This document shows, one piece after another, positions 34,423 to 47,800 of a stretch of 64,000 nucleotides of DNA. The stretch lies in the NCBI GenBank assembly GCA_000611775.1, contig KK106982.1:6070495-6134494 (forward strand), read 5' to 3'. The notes under the pieces are model-generated. The model was not told where the DNA came from. It made no database searches and saw nothing but the letters and a program-made list of their open reading frames with translations. Origin of the DNA: Umbilicaria muhlenbergii (lineage: Eukaryota; Ascomycota; Lecanoromycetes; Umbilicariales; Umbilicariaceae). Position numbers and translations under genes: made by a program. The first letter of the stretch is position 1, and each line of letters starts with the position of its first letter.

Positions 34423-35457
34423 ATGGAAATGGGTTTTGTGGGTGGGATTTGGGAATTGTGTTTATGTGACGGACGGTGGGATGTGTGTACAGAGGAAGGG
34501 TTTGATGGGTTAATGAAGTGGGGATTTGACATGGTATTTACTGTTTGATTCTTGTAGATATTGTGATGACATAGCTCTTGCTCTAGGAAGAAGAGATTTT
34601 ACTTTTATGGATTTGAGCTGGGGTTGTGATGATTCTGTGAGTCATTGTGCGGTTGCGGTCGGTGAGAAAGGAGATAGAGGTTGTGAATGATACTTGTGCC
34701 GGCCGGCCGTATGATTAAAGTGCTGAGGAGGGCGCTGTGCTGTGATGAGTATTTGTTGGCTACTGGTATGTCATTCACTTGTGAGATGAGTGCGTTAATC
34801 ATTTCTTGTGCAGACTTACCTCTTTGCCTCACATCTCCCTACCTCATACATTTGTGGAGACTGGAGTTTTGCAGAAGCCACCGCGGATACCATGCTGACT
34901 TAAGAAAGAAAGGGGGTCTGTAAGTCTTTCAGCCATTTCTTCTGTGCTTGTAATTGCGTTGATGATTTTCGAGAGGCTTAAGAAGGTGTGAATGATGACC
35001 GGCTGGGATTGAAGTTCAAAGTTGTTGACTGACGCCTACAAAAACAGAGCTATCACCAGGATTCCAAACCGTCTACGAAGGCTGTGACAAACACTTCGTT
35101 CATCCGGCATTATCCATTTTTCTCGAAAGCCACCGCGGATAGCAGTCCGATATTCCTCAAAAAATACCCTGTAAGTCTATGGCTTATTTACTTAGTGCTT
35201 GCTTGTATATGTATTAATAGCTTTCAAGAGGTTGAAGAAGTTGTGAATATTACCGGCCATTTGAGGAGAGAGCAACATTTTTGCCGGCCACTGTCTCAAC
35301 GAAAGGAGAATTTTCTTTGCTGATGCAAATAAACACAGAGCGATCAACGGGACTTGAGATCGCCGACGGAGGCTATAGCACCATTTTCATTCATCCGTCA
35401 AGTTCAATTTGCGAGGAGAATTCCATTCCAGAACGGCCGCCTGTCGGTCAAGTCAAG
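34423..35457. other. Intergenic region with a degenerate ~260-bp duplication
   Basis: GAAGCCACCGCGGATA recurs at about 34872 and 35128. Each is followed by CTGTAAGTCT, a T-rich intron-like stretch, a GAGGCTTAAGAAGGTG / GAGGTTGAAGAAGTTG block and then CAGAGC. The 3' parts read LSPGFQTVYEG...FVHP and RSTGLEIADGG...FIHP, so they look like a duplicated exon-intron unit. They may be upstream exons of the gene at 35458. Confidence 0.5.
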
Positions 35458-37290
35458 ATGGTTGGCAAATTCTGGGCTACGACAACACTGCCTTTTATGC
35501 AAAAAGCACCACAACCAACCACCATCGAGCTTGATGATTCGATCGTCAAGACTGTGAATGAGTTGACTGTCAAAGACCTTCGAGACGTCGTAGATCTCGC
35601 GAGCAGCACTTTGCGCCCCAGCGGTACTAGATTAATCAACTTCTCAAAGTGTCCAAAACACTCACTTGCCAAACTCCTGTGGGATGAAAGAGCAAATGCA
35701 ACGGCAGCTGAGATGATTGAGCTGATTCCACCAGTGCGTTTAAAGCACCTTCCAGAAGCAGCATATTATGAAGGCGTACCTTGCGAGACCTGGACACGAG
35801 CTCACTGGGTACGCTATTTCTGGGATCATGGCAAACAGCTCACCAGATGGGCCTCAACTGTTACTGCTGTTGACGCCACCCCGCTGCCGGCCAGTTTCCC
35901 AGTCAGTGGGTTGTACGCTGCCCGACGGCACTACAAGACTCAGCACCCGCCATTCGCGGTCAAGACGAGGAAGACTGCTTTGGGCGCACGGAAGATCGTT
36001 GAGCTTACCGATAGTAATGGTCAAGTTAGACATGACGCAGCTACGGCTGAACTCGTGTTCCGTCCGTGGGACAAAAAGACGGCATTTTGGACGCTGGATC
36101 TGGACGGCAAGCGGTGGATTGTCAAAGCTCACGGCGGGGGTCCAAATGGAGGCGTGTCTTACAAGAGATGGGTAGGCCCAAAGGCACATGAGGGATTTCA
36201 AGCTTCGGTGGCATTTTCAATGAGGCCAACATCGACTGCCCAAACGGAAATGACACAAGGCAAAAACGAGACCGGTGCTGGCACTGAATATGATGATGAG
36301 ACAATCCAAGTCCAGACTGCTGACAACTCATCTGGGCGCGCCGAGCCTAACAATGCCGGTAACGAAAATGATTCAGATATGGAGTCGATACCGGTAGTAG
36401 TTCGTCAGTTTTTCGAAACAAGTGGACCCCAGCAGCCAAACAGTGACGAACCGTCTTCCAGACGCCAGCCGGCCCCCGCTTCGTCAAGCCTACCCTCTCG
36501 TCGCAAACGAAGCCCCGACCGGGAATCCAGTCATGGCAGCCTCTACGAAGCCCGCGTGAGCCCGCCGCCTAGCCAGCGGCGAAAAATCACCCTCCGTTCC
36601 GCAACCGGAACATCCACTACTCATGTGATGCTCGACCATTTCACAGGCCGTGGCCGAGCTGCATCGAACTACCAACCCCCAACAGTGGCGGACGCCGCCG
36701 ACTCTGACATGTCCGTCGGAACAGTTCTCGATCTCCCGCAATTCCTAACATCAGCGACTGTAGCAGGCGTGGAAGATGAAAAGATACCTGCAGAAGGATC
36801 CCCAGTCCTAGTCGTCAACCCTGTCCAACATCCCCCGCGGTTCCAGGCGGCCGCGACTATGCCAGGTACGGAGGAAATGCACGCGCCTACAGGAGTATCT
36901 GCAGCTAGGAACGTGACTCAAGAAGCGGCTGCCACCGGTGAGGCAACCGTTCACCCTAGAGAGGTAATTGACCCTTACAAGGCGGCGAATACGACACTTT
37001 ACATATCACTATCGACAAGTGAGTACGGCGCAATACCGGTGTACTTACAATCCTGCCCGACCGTCGAGTCATTCTTCCGGGCCGCATTAGGTTTCTGGGG
37101 TTTAGAGAAACAGCGAGATCAGATCGGGGCGGTGACAGTCAATGTTGACAAGTCAGGTCATGAAACCTTTGTCGTGCGTGAGAAAGTCAAGGATAGTTGG
37201 CTCAAGGTGCTTGAACTTGTCGATGAGGCGCCGGTCTGGGATGGTGGGAGGGGGAAATGTGATGTGAGGGTTCGGATTATCATGAGGTGA
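35458..37290 (+). CDS. Conserved hypothetical protein, ~610 aa
   Basis: An uninterrupted ORF. I start it at MVGKFWATTTLPFMQ (35458); an in-frame ATG at 35323 would add 45 residues and may be used if upstream exons exist. The N-terminal ~270 residues look folded, with SRLINFSKCPKHSLAK-like and RWASTVTAV blocks and VSGLYAARRHYKTQHPPF. The centre (about 290-500) is low complexity and basic (PSRRKRSPDRESSHG). The last ~95 residues form a second folded block (TTLYISLSTSEYGAIPVYLQ, FRAALGFWGLEKQRDQIGAV, VRVRIIMR). That layout is common in fungal proteins of unknown function. No signal peptide or catalytic motif was recognised. A nuclear role is possible from the basic linker but is a guess. Confidence 0.7.
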   Translation: MVGKFWATTTLPFMQKAPQPTTIELDDSIVKTVNELTVKDLRDVVDLASSTLRPSGTRLINFSKCPKHSLAKLLWDERANATAAEMIELIPPVRLKHLPEAAYYEGVPCETWTRAHWVRYFWDHGKQLTRWASTVTAVDATPLPASFPVSGLYAARRHYKTQHPPFAVKTRKTALGARKIVELTDSNGQVRHDAATAELVFRPWDKKTAFWTLDLDGKRWIVKAHGGGPNGGVSYKRWVGPKAHEGFQASVAFSMRPTSTAQTEMTQGKNETGAGTEYDDETIQVQTADNSSGRAEPNNAGNENDSDMESIPVVVRQFFETSGPQQPNSDEPSSRRQPAPASSSLPSRRKRSPDRESSHGSLYEARVSPPPSQRRKITLRSATGTSTTHVMLDHFTGRGRAASNYQPPTVADAADSDMSVGTVLDLPQFLTSATVAGVEDEKIPAEGSPVLVVNPVQHPPRFQAAATMPGTEEMHAPTGVSAARNVTQEAAATGEATVHPREVIDPYKAANTTLYISLSTSEYGAIPVYLQSCPTVESFFRAALGFWGLEKQRDQIGAVTVNVDKSGHETFVVREKVKDSWLKVLELVDEAPVWDGGRGKCDVRVRIIMR

Positions 37291-38006
37291 TTTTCTGTTG
37301 GGGAGCCTGGGTGGTGAAGGATGGCGTGGTAGGGCTTGTTCGCTAGACGCACTAGGAGACTTTGGTGACGGTCTAGAGGATATGAAACTGAGGGGACACC
37401 TGGGGGGGATAAATCTGTATGCAAGTGCATAGGTTAAAGACTTGTGCCTTTGATGCTCTTTAGAACGTCTTGTCAACTTTTGGATATCAAGGGGCTTCCT
37501 CCTAGTTGAAAAGATTATGAGGGCCGAGAGTTAGTGGGTTCGGTGACTTCACTCTGGCGAAGCATGGTTTGGCCGTTAGTTAATCTGATTCCTGGCAGGC
37601 GACCCGCGGTGATGATTTGAAGAAATTGAATATTCTTAGGTAAATAAAGATCAAAACACTTACACGCTGAAGATCCTCATACATCTCTTTGACCGTTGAT
37701 GCGAAGCGCCGTAGTGTTCTGTGCAGTTTCCGTACTCTCCGACTAAACCACTGTGAAATTCCGAATAAACGACCGTACTTTCTCAAGACAATCGGGCGCC
37801 CATGGTCTGGAGAGTCCGCCAATGTTGATATTGCAAGGCCGCCGGATGAGATCAATAGAATGACTTGACAGAGCTTTGATAACCTTAGCATAACTAGCTT
37901 GCTATAACAGATCCCAGCGTTCCGCGGTAAACATGAAATTTCACCCAGCCGGCCAACAGCACATGCGTATCTACATCCCCGCCCCCACAAAGCCGCCAGA
38001 CGACCC
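37291..38006. other. No gene recognised
   Basis: A minus-strand ORF over 37580-38164 overlaps the GPI-protein gene in another frame and lacks protein-like composition. Nothing is called. Confidence 0.45.
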
Positions 38007-38519
38007 TCACAACAACGCTGCCAACCCCAACACTCCCACCGCCGCCGCCGCCGCTGCCCCCACAACCCCCGTCGGCTGCGCCGCGCCACCCTTCGACATG
38101 ATACTCTGCTCGGCCTTAATAACGCTCGAGATATACTTCTTATCATCCGACGGCAGCGCCGCATACCACGACTCGGTAGTAATGGCGGGATCGAAGGGCG
38201 TGACGGAGGCGGTGCGCTCGCTGGTGGGGCGGGCGGTGGCGAGCACGCTGGCGACGGAGGTGTATTCTTTTTGCGCGGTTAGGGACGCGATGTAGGAGTG
38301 TAGGGCGGAGTCAATTTTGGAGGACTGTGGGGTGGTTAGTTGGGGGTTGGTGGGAGATGGGGGAAGGGGAGGCGGAGGGGGAAGATGACGGACCTGCGAG
38401 GGGGACATGGGGACAGTGGTGGTGATGGTTTGGGTGACGGTTTGGGAGGTGGTTTGGGAGGCGGTGGCTACGGATGCGGCGGAGAGGAGGGCGAGGGCAA
38501 GGATGGATTTGGTCTGCAT
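38007..38519 (-). CDS. Small GPI-anchored cell-wall protein
   Basis: Exons 38519-38394 and 38324-38007, joined by a 69-nt intron (GTCCGT donor, CCACAG acceptor), give 147 residues. The protein has the classic three-part layout. First comes a signal peptide (MQTKSILALALLSAASVATA) and a Thr-rich start (TTSQTVTQTITTTVPMSPSQ). Next is a ~75-residue helical domain (SALHSYIASLTAQKEYTSVA, WYAALPSDDKKYISSVIKAE). The end is a hydrophobic GPI-type tail (GVVGAAAAAAVGVLGLAALL) after a small-residue cleavage region. The ATG at 38519 was chosen because it begins the signal peptide. The exact role in the wall is unknown. Confidence 0.75.
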   Translation of the reverse strand: MQTKSILALALLSAASVATASQTTSQTVTQTITTTVPMSPSQVRHLPPPPPLPPSPTNPQLTTPQSSKIDSALHSYIASLTAQKEYTSVASVLATARPTSERTASVTPFDPAITTESWYAALPSDDKKYISSVIKAEQSIMSKGGAAQPTGVVGAAAAAAVGVLGLAALL

Positions 38520-39752
38520 GGTGGGTGGTGGATGGGTGGGTGTGGGATTGGGTGGATGTCTGGTGTGGGTTATATGGAAGACCAAGAATGGAGATATGCG
38601 TGCGGGCTGGTCTGATTCTTCGGGGGGTAGATGCTGGATAACGAAAACGAACTCAACGCGAGAAATGGGACAGTCTTATAAAGAAAGCACACTGCCACAA
38701 ATGAGGCATTCAAGCAACACGGAATCTGACTCAAGAAAGCTTGATCCAGTGACCCTCAGATCGTCCGCAGCACTACAGTTGTAGAGCTTGACATTGTGCC
38801 GCAGTCAGCTCTCGAACACGCCGACCAATACTGACGATGAAAGTTGTCTGTTCAAGCTTCCAACAGCTTGTACCCTTCCCCGAGCATGTTTGAGGCGAAG
38901 CAATACTGGGTGACTTGAAACACCACGCTTGAGTGCATCAGACCACGTTTGAGAACGACAAGCTTTTTCACACCCGCTTTGCGCATGTCGTGAAACGGGA
39001 AGGGCAAATCACAGCAGCTTTGATTGTGGCTTTGGGACTGCGGTCGAACAGCGCTTGGATGGGTGGATGTTTGAAATCTTCCGACTTGCACCCGCGTGCC
39101 TGGCTTTATGGTAGGCTAGCAAGGATGCCGGCTGTCGCCTGCCAAGACTTGCGACACATCGCCACCAGATCACCCACGGTGTCAACTTCCTGTAAGAAGG
39201 GTTTCTTGCGTTCCGTAGAGGGTTTATGCCAACGCGGAAGCGTCAGACCTAGAAAATGTCCAGATCATGGAGCGATTTAACGACAGCTCGACCAACCTTG
39301 TAGCCTGCTCGCATGACTTGGGGCAGCACAGGAGGTTGAATCAAGCACTTTACTAGCTGAAATAGAGTATGGTTACAGAAGGATTGTTTCGGGTCTAAAG
39401 TCATTCAACAAGGCTAAGGCACTCCGGGAGTTGAATCGCCCATTTGCTAGCATTTGCATTCTGTATGCACGTTCACCAGCTATCGTACTTTCGCGGACTT
39501 CACTCCTAGATATTACCCCAGCTTTTCTGGTTTCTTGTTAGGTTCAGGGCCTCCATTACCTCACATATGAACGAAATTTAACTCTGCAATTTTTCGAGTA
39601 CAGAGCATCGGTGCTTTCCAAGGTCTTCTCAGTTCAGTTGTCTTGAAAAATTTCAGTGCACGTGGCAGGAGAGAGCTGAGACTATCCTTCACAACCAAAG
39701 GATGCACTATCAACACGAATAGCGAGAGACTCGCTGACAAGCTCTGACACTC
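38520..39752. other. No gene recognised
   Basis: Unique-looking host sequence with weak ORFs on both strands. No repeat boundary or RNA gene could be supported. Confidence 0.4.
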
Positions 39753-39917
39753 ATGTTGTCTCTCCACGTCCCTCATACTTTAGCAAGCCTTCAAGAAGAC
39801 CTCCACAGCTACAGAGCACTTTCCTCCATCTGCCACCGAGTCCCAACACGGTGCCTGATCAATGGTCTCCAGGAACTCCACAAAACTGTCTGTTATCTTC
39901 TTTTTGACGACCATAAC
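39753..39917 (+). pseudogene. Host ORF, 5' part, interrupted by a copia insertion
   Basis: An ATG opens MLSLHVPHTLASLQEDLHSY and the frame reaches the target site ATAAC at 39913-39917, where the copia element begins. The same frame resumes after the duplicated ATAAC at 51877-51881 and continues to 52049. The protein is of unknown function. The clean in-frame continuation indicates the element landed in a coding exon. Confidence 0.6.
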
Positions 39918-40172
39918 TGTTGTAATGGGACGATATAGAGACCAAATAAATGTATTGTATCTGCCTAAATATCACCCAAATGATATAAATGAACGTAAGG
40001 AAGAAAGCAGAAACTTGAGGCTTTCGAGCCGTTAATATACATGTTAAGGAGCTTTTCGCTAAGCCAAAACATATGTACACTCATGACGTGACTGCTTCTC
40101 TTGCTAGGAACCCCTGCTCTAAACCCCTGCCTCAATGACGTCTGCTCAGCGGTGAATCAGTGAAATTCAACA
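39918..40172 (-). repeat. Copia 3' LTR
   Basis: 255 bp, TGTTG...CAACA. Carries the sequence TTAAGGAGCTTTTCGCTAAG shared with the LTRs at 51622 and 52742. Confidence 0.92.
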
Positions 40173-43100
40173 CTCCCTCTTCGGCTTCGCTGCCAGCGGC
40201 TTTCAGGGGTAACTCTGAAACATAAAATGAATAAAATAATGTTTAATGAGCGTTAGATTTGGCCTCTGTTAGTGGTAGGTAAAATGGCGGCCAAAATGAC
40301 TCAACTAGAACTGAAATAAAAACATGAGTCGACAACCACGTGCTCTGAAGACCTAGGGAGTTCATCAGAAGGGGATTTCAGTACGCTCTTTCAAATGATC
40401 ATACTGACTAAGCTTGAAAAAGCAGTCCTGAAGAACCCTAAGCGTCGATGAGACCAAGTAGGGAAAGTTCAGTCTGGAATTTCTCCCTCATAAGTGGCTT
40501 CATCAAGCAGTCAGCAGGCATATCAGCAGTAGGAATGTAGATGAGTATAATAAGGCCGTCTTTTAAGGCTTCCTTTACATAATGGTACTGCACCTTGATA
40601 TGCTTGGTCCTGGCGTGGAATTCAGGATTTTTGGTGAGCTTCATGCTCAACTGGTTGTCCTCATATAATTGGGCTGATTCAGCCTCAGTGATTGATGTGG
40701 CAGTGGTCTTTTGCTTTCAGCTAGATCATGATATTGCTCCCTCAGCAAGGGTAAACACATATTCATATGTGAACTTCCTGTCTGTGACGTCTTCAGTGTA
40801 GTCTGAGTCTGAATAGCCCTTTATACTCATAGAGGTAGCTCTTGAAAATGTAATTTTCAAGTCTTTCATGCCTTGCAGGTAATGAAACACACGCTGTAAG
40901 CCTGCTTAATTTCAGACAGACAGGGCGTGGCAAAATTGACTGAATTTACTCACAGTGAAGGTCAAGTTCAGGTGAGTGACAGTCATGATGTACATCAGGC
41001 TTCTGACCGCCTTTTGATATTTCAATTGATCCGCCATTGGCTCATCATCTAGGGCTGGTTTTATGTATTCATAGCCGTCTATTGGTGTAGAAACAGCCTT
41101 TGAATGATTCATAGAGAACTCCTTAAGAACCTTGTTAACATAAGCATATTGATCAATCATAAGGGTTCAATTTTTTTGATTTCAGCATATTTGAATTCTG
41201 AGGCAGACATTTGACTCACTCAAATTCTTCATATTGTACGCCTTTTGAAGCTTCATTTTAACTTTCATAATTGCTTTCATTTCCTTTGAGAAAATGAGCA
41301 AATCATTAACATAGAGGGCAATAATTACCTCTGAATTCTCATTTAGAAAAATGAAATTGTCTTCAGACAGTCTGACAAACCCTAGGTCATGTAGGGTGAC
41401 TCAGAAGGTGTTGTTTTAAACTCATTTAAACTGCTTTAAATCATATAACCTCTTGATTAAGTGACAGGTCATTTTCTTAAATCTCTTATATGACAACCTC
41501 TCTGAGAGTTTCATATATATTTCCTCTTTGAGCTCACCGGTGAGGTATGCGCTAATGATGTTCATTTGATGTATATGCATGTCTTCATACGCTGCAATAG
41601 CCAGAAGCATGTGTAGTGAGTTGAAACATAAGATTGAGGCAAAGGTTTCTTCATAGTTGATCTCATATTGTTGAGAAAATCCTCTGGTGACTAGCCTGGC
41701 TTTGAAGCGCTTGATAAGGTCACTGAAAGTGTATTTAACCTTGAATACTCATTTAGAAGTGATTGGTTGGCGCCCTTTAAGCAGTTTGATCAATTCTCAT
41801 GTCTCATTTGCTGTCAAAGAATTTAACTCTTCTTCTATGGCTTGTAATCATTGATGCTGATAAGTAGGGCTCTGGACAGCCTCCTTGTACATAGAAGGCT
41901 CATGTATATGCCTCTGCACTGTCATATTAACATAGTGAGGGTTTGGTTTCATTATTCAGTCAGATTGAGTAGTGTATGGCACTGAGGCCTGCTGCTGCGG
42001 CCTTAAATTCTGCTTCAGAATTTCAGCAGCTGGTTCAGGGGTCAAGTGTATGATTTCAGAGGCTTCTTCAGAGTCAGAAGAACCTTCCTCATTATCCTCA
42101 GCTTGTTTCAGTTGCATATCATTGTTTGAATTTTCTTCAAAATTTTCAGTTTGATTTTCAGGCCCCTGAGTTGATGTCAGAGGCTCTGATAAATTCATCA
42201 CTGCTTCAGGGCCTTCAGAGCTTGAAGACATTGCTTTCTCACTTTCAGTGCACCTCTGAGCAAGTTCCTGTGGCGTTAAAACCACTGAGTAATCATCATC
42301 ATTCATATATGAGTTCATGAAGTCCTCATTTGCTTTGAAACATTCTGAATTTTTCAGTAAGCTTCCACCTTTCTCTCCCTTGAGGAACAAAACATGTGTA
42401 TGTATTTTCACCTGCTTTTTCACTTGGTTTCAGACCTGAAATTGCTGGTTGCTCTTACAATAACTCATGAAAACCCCTTTATAAGACGTGTTTTCAAGTT
42501 TCACCTGTTTTTCCTTCAGTATATGGCAATGAACAACACACCTGAATGGGTGTAGGTGTTCAATGAAGGGTTTAAACTCTTTATATAATTCATATGAAGT
42601 CCTTCCTTCATGGTCATCTCCTAAAGGAAGGTGATTCTTTAGGTAACAGGCGGTTTTGATGACTTCACCTTAAAATTTAATTGACAATTAAGTGTTGTAA
42701 AGCATGCATCTAGTTGCTTTCATAATCATATGATTTAAGTGTTCAGAGACGCTGTTCTGCTCAGGTGTGTAAATGATGATAAATTCAAATTTCACCCCCT
42801 TTGACCCTCATATGCTTGCCAATTTCATATATTCTCCGTCATTGTCAGCCTGTACAACCTTCAATTTCTCACTGGTTTCTTTCTCAGCTTTCATCTTTCA
42901 AGTCTTGAATATTTCATAGATATACATCTTCTTTGCCATTAAGAAAATATCAGAATATCAGGCAAATTCATAAATAAAAATAACAAAATACTGGTTTTCA
43001 CCTAAAGTATTAACAAAATAGGCTCCTCAAATGTCTGAATAAACTCATTACAGATGTTTTATAATCATTGACTTTAACTACTTGACCTGTACCTGTATCA

Positions 43101-44484
43101 TCTTGTTATGCAAGCATGTAAAGCAGGCTTTCTACACCTCATTAGGGAGTAATTCAAGAGTTATACCCTTCACACACGGCTTGAGGCGTTGCATACAGCT
43201 TGCCTCAGCATGATTAAACCTCTGATGTCACTTCCAGTAGTCAGATTGAGCCTGTGTGAAAAAATTGAAATTTTCAGAGGTTTCAGGGGTAATGTGCCCT
43301 AAACTCATTTTTGAATAAAGGGTGATGAAACTGGCAATCATGCTGCCTGATACTGCTCTCATTAGCTTTGAAGTGAGCTCTGATGTAGGTGATCCTCCCT
43401 CTGCTGTCACTGAGGCTGTCAGGCTGCTCATCAATTTTTGATAAGCTTGAACCTTAAAGACCACTTTTGCGCTTGTTGACTTGACAACATAAACTGAATC
43501 ATGTTGGTTTGCTGTGGTCATGATGCTTTCATTATGCTTAAAAACAACATTTTTAAGCTCAAATTTGACTGTTATTCCGTGCTTGCTTGCTGCCTCAATC
43601 AACAGCAAATTTTCATCCAATTTGAGGACATAGAGGACGTCATTTAGAGTGAGTTTTCTCCCTTCAAAATTGACTTCCACCTTGCTCATATCAGCTGCTT
43701 TTATTGAGTGCTCATTGGCTAAGCAGACTTCCGTGTAATAGTTCTGAATTTCAACAAAAATTGCTTGATTTGAAGTCATGTGATGGCTTGCTCTGAAGTT
43801 CACAATTCAGCAGTCAGGGGTTAGTTTTAAGTTGATTAAAGCTTTCATAATCACTGCTTTTCATGCTTACTCATCTGAGTTGAACTCATTGTCCTGGCTA
43901 GTCAGATCTTTTGAATTTTTCAAATCTTTCACCAGCCCTGAATTTTTGTTGACTTGCCGTGCATTTGCCTTGAACTTTGATGATGATTTAACTCTGTTAG
44001 AAGGTAGTTCTTCCCCGTCTTTCATCTTCAAAGCATAATAATCAGAGGTGAAATGCTCTCTTTTCTGACATTGAAAACATGTTTTTTCTGTCTTATCATC
44101 TTTGCCTTTGCTTCCTGCTTGAGCTGCGTTTGCAGTGGCATTATTAGTTGATTTATTATTCAACACTTCTTTCATTTCTCACTCCTTCAATTGGCGTAGA
44201 ACAGTCTTGATTTCAGGGTTCATGATTTCATTGTTTATTCAAAATACAACTGAGCTGTAAGGCTTCTTCTTTAAAGAGTCAAGGAACACTTCCTGAACCA
44301 TGTCATCATTGATGAGTGTCTTTGATTTAAGCATCATAATCTCTGCTTGAATTTTCTTCAAGGTGTGATAAGCCTGCTTCATCATCTCCTTCAGTTCTTG
44401 CTTGTAATTGATGAATGCTTTAAGTTGTGATCAGTAGTACAACTTGCCCTTAAGCTTCTTGATGTTCTCAAGGCGGTCTCAAAG

Positions 44485-44834
44485 TGTTACACCTCTCACT
44501 AAAGGGTACCTGTTGGGTACACATAGCAAGCGTACATGTGGTACTGCTCATGATGCTCAGGGCATGAGCACCTTGAGCACTCAACTGCTCATGATGCTCA
44601 GGGCATGAGCACCCTGAGCAGTAAGATTACACATGCAGAGCAATACAGTCACACATGAGTCTTCTAAAGTATTATATAATCACAGGTAGATTCATAGTTA
44701 GGAGCTCATGCTCAACTCATGTATTAAATGCAATCTCATAAATCTACTACCTTTTAGCTTATTCAAGTCTACATGTGATCAATAGTTCATTGAATGATTG
44801 TATTATCCTCATCACTATGACATCACCTGTTACA
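44485..44834 (+). repeat. Gypsy 5' LTR
   Basis: 350 bp, TGTTACACC...CCTGTTACA. Contains two copies of a ~40-bp unit built on CTCATGATGCTCAGGGCATG. Confidence 0.9.
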
Positions 44835-47800
44835 CTTTGAGCATCATCACTGAGATATCAGTCATGAAATGAACTGTGACTCATGAGTCCCTCAGAAGGA
44901 TGGCAGCTTTCAGTCATGACTTATCAGTCATTGAGAGTCTGATGTCATCAGGGATGAAGATCAAGATCTCATCATCAGATAAGTTCTTAAGAGAACATAA
45001 GATGTTGAGTTCATTCCTCACTCAGCTTGATACTTATATTCACCTCAATCATATCATGTTCAAGAAGAAGTCTGACAAAGTGTTGTATACATCTTTTTAC
45101 CTGAGGTCTGATGCTCTTAATTGATTTGAGCTGACTCTCTGAGATTATATGAAAAATGAGAAGAAGGATCATGATGATGAGATAAACAAGATCTTCTTCA
45201 GTCTGAAGGAATTCAAGAAGCAGATAAGAATTGTGTTTGAGATCATTAATCAGAAAAGAACCGTGAAGTGAGAAATCTGCAATATTGTGCAGAAAGAAGC
45301 TGTCATGATGTATGCAGTTAACTTTCAGAGACATGTCATGTACATGAATTGAGATGACACTGCCTTGATCACGCAGTACTACAAAGGCCTGAAGGACTTC
45401 ATCAAGAATGAGATCTCTTAATCAGAGTGATCAAGTACCTTGATCAAGATGATTGAAAAGTCAGTCATCATCAACAACCGCGCATATGAAAGATCTATGG
45501 AGAAAAGCCAGAAGAATTACATATCATCAAAGGCAAACAAGCCTCATGAAAGCACTCAGTATAACAATCAACCCTATTACAGCCCTCAGTCAATGAAAAT
45601 CAATGCAACTTTATGAAGAAATCAATTCCAGAGAGGAATCAAGCAATTATCAAAGAGTATCAAGGTTAAAGGGAATTGCTATAACTGTGAAAAGTCAAGA
45701 CATTTCACATGCAATTATCAAGTCTCAATGAAAGCCTTTTCATCAAAGAAGAAGACATATGCTGCTGTGCTAAAAGAGTCAGCCCTGAAACAATCAGTTC
45801 AGCACAATGCTATGTCTTGAACAGCTTGCTATGATGACAGCTGTACAGTTCATCAAAGTGACAAAAATGACTCTGAATGATTTTCACATCAATCAAAGAA
45901 GGCAAAAGAGTATGTCATGACCTCTCACAGGAACTCTGTCACAGACATAGAGAAACATCAAGTCAGATGTGAGCAGTTCAGCTTGAAAGACAACTATGTT
46001 AACAGTGATGATATGATACCCTCATTCAGTGAGGAGGAAGACTTCATGAAAGTAACATCTTCAGAAGATTCAAGAGAACTTATGAAAGAAGACAATAATG
46101 AGTGATTAACTACTCATGAAGAAAGGTGAATTCAAATGTACACTGAAATACTTGATGCCCTCAGCAAGAAAGAGGAGTACGTGAAGTGAATAAAAGAGAT
46201 AAAAAATCAGATTCTTTACATTATTCAAGATGCATTTACACAGAAGCAAAATCATGAGGAAATCAATTATCAAGATATAATTAAGGAGACACTCTCAAAA
46301 GGTTCTCAGTTCATCATCAGAGGAGAATATGTTACCTCTGATGAAGCACACATCTCATGAGAACTTCATATGAAAGTATGAGAACTTCAAAGTGAATACT
46401 TGAAGAGAGATCTGAACAAGCATTCAGCTCAGAGAGTGAATTCAGGAGACTTTGAGTATGTAGAGAAGAACTTAAGTTTCTTCCCTTTTAATTCAAAAAA
46501 CTAGGAGGCCCTTCAGGTCAGAGGTCTCTGAAGATGTTTACTTTGAAGTCTTCAAGTAATGAATGACAATGAGAGTTCATCACTGCAGCACAGAAAGACA
46601 TGAGTAACTTTCATGTCTGAATCAAAGTTAATGATCAGCCAGCCTGACTGTTAATAGACAGTGACTGCACAGAGAACTTCATGAACTCTGAGTTTATTGT
46701 GAAACATGCAATTCAGACACAGGTGAAGCAGAATCCCTTCAGACTTCAAGGATTCAATGAGACCTTTATGAAACATAATGATGAATGAGTAAACTGAGAG
46801 ATGGTTCTCACGCTTATGTGTTTAGGTCAACATTGAGAAAAAATTCAATTCAACATAATGAAGCAATCAGGAAGTGATATAGTCCTGAGAATATCATGAC
46901 TTCAAGTGATCAATCTGATGATCAATTGAGCTGAAAATGAGATATACTTCATTAAGAGTGATAATCTTAACAAGTTATATTCAGTCCTGAACTCACTCAA
47001 AGGTGTGAAGATCTTCACTATGTCAACAGAAGAGATGCATGAGGAATTGAAGAATCCTGACACAAAGATATTATGAAGCAGGTGAGTCAAAGATGATTAA
47101 GACTCTGTTATCAAGCTATTTATCTCTAAAGAATATAAAGACTTCAAGAAATTGTTTACAGCTGTAAAGGATCAAGACGCCTTGCTGAAACATCAAGAAT
47201 GAGATCATGAAATTAAGATCATGAAAGGATGCATGTCAATGAAGCAGCTTATCTACTCATTGTCACCTCAGAAGTTAAATGCTTTGTGAGAATATTTAGA
47301 GGAGAACTTATGAAAAGGATTCATATAAGAATCATAATCTTCAGCTGAATATTCAATACTGTTCATGCCAAAATTGAACAGCTCACTCAGGTTATGTGTT
47401 GATTATTGAGCACTGAATAATATTATCATCAAGAACAGTTATCCTTTGCTGCTCATTTCAGAACTGCAGGATTAGTTTCAGAGAGTGCAATGATTCATCA
47501 AGTTCAATATTTCAGGAGCCTTCAATCAGATTCATATCAAAGAAGGAGATGAATGAAAAACTGTGTTCTGAACAAGATCAGGACTTTATGAGTACCTGGT
47601 AATGCTTTTCAGATTAACAAATGCATCAGCAATGTTTCAGGCTTTTATCAACAACATATTACAGGAATATATGAATCAGTTCATGATTATGTACCTTGAT
47701 GATATACTGATCTATTTCAAGACAAAGGAGCAGCATGTTCAGCATGTTCACAAAATCCTGCAAGCACTTCAAGATGCAGGTTTGCAGATAAAGTCTGAGA

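Noticed and set aside
37580-38164. 194-residue minus ORF rich in Arg
   Set aside because: It overlaps the GPI-protein gene in another frame, has shadow-like composition and no homologous features.
44520-44640. CRISPR-like array from repeated CTCATGATGCTCAGGG units
   Set aside because: Only two or three adjacent units inside an LTR, no unique spacers, and the DNA is eukaryotic.
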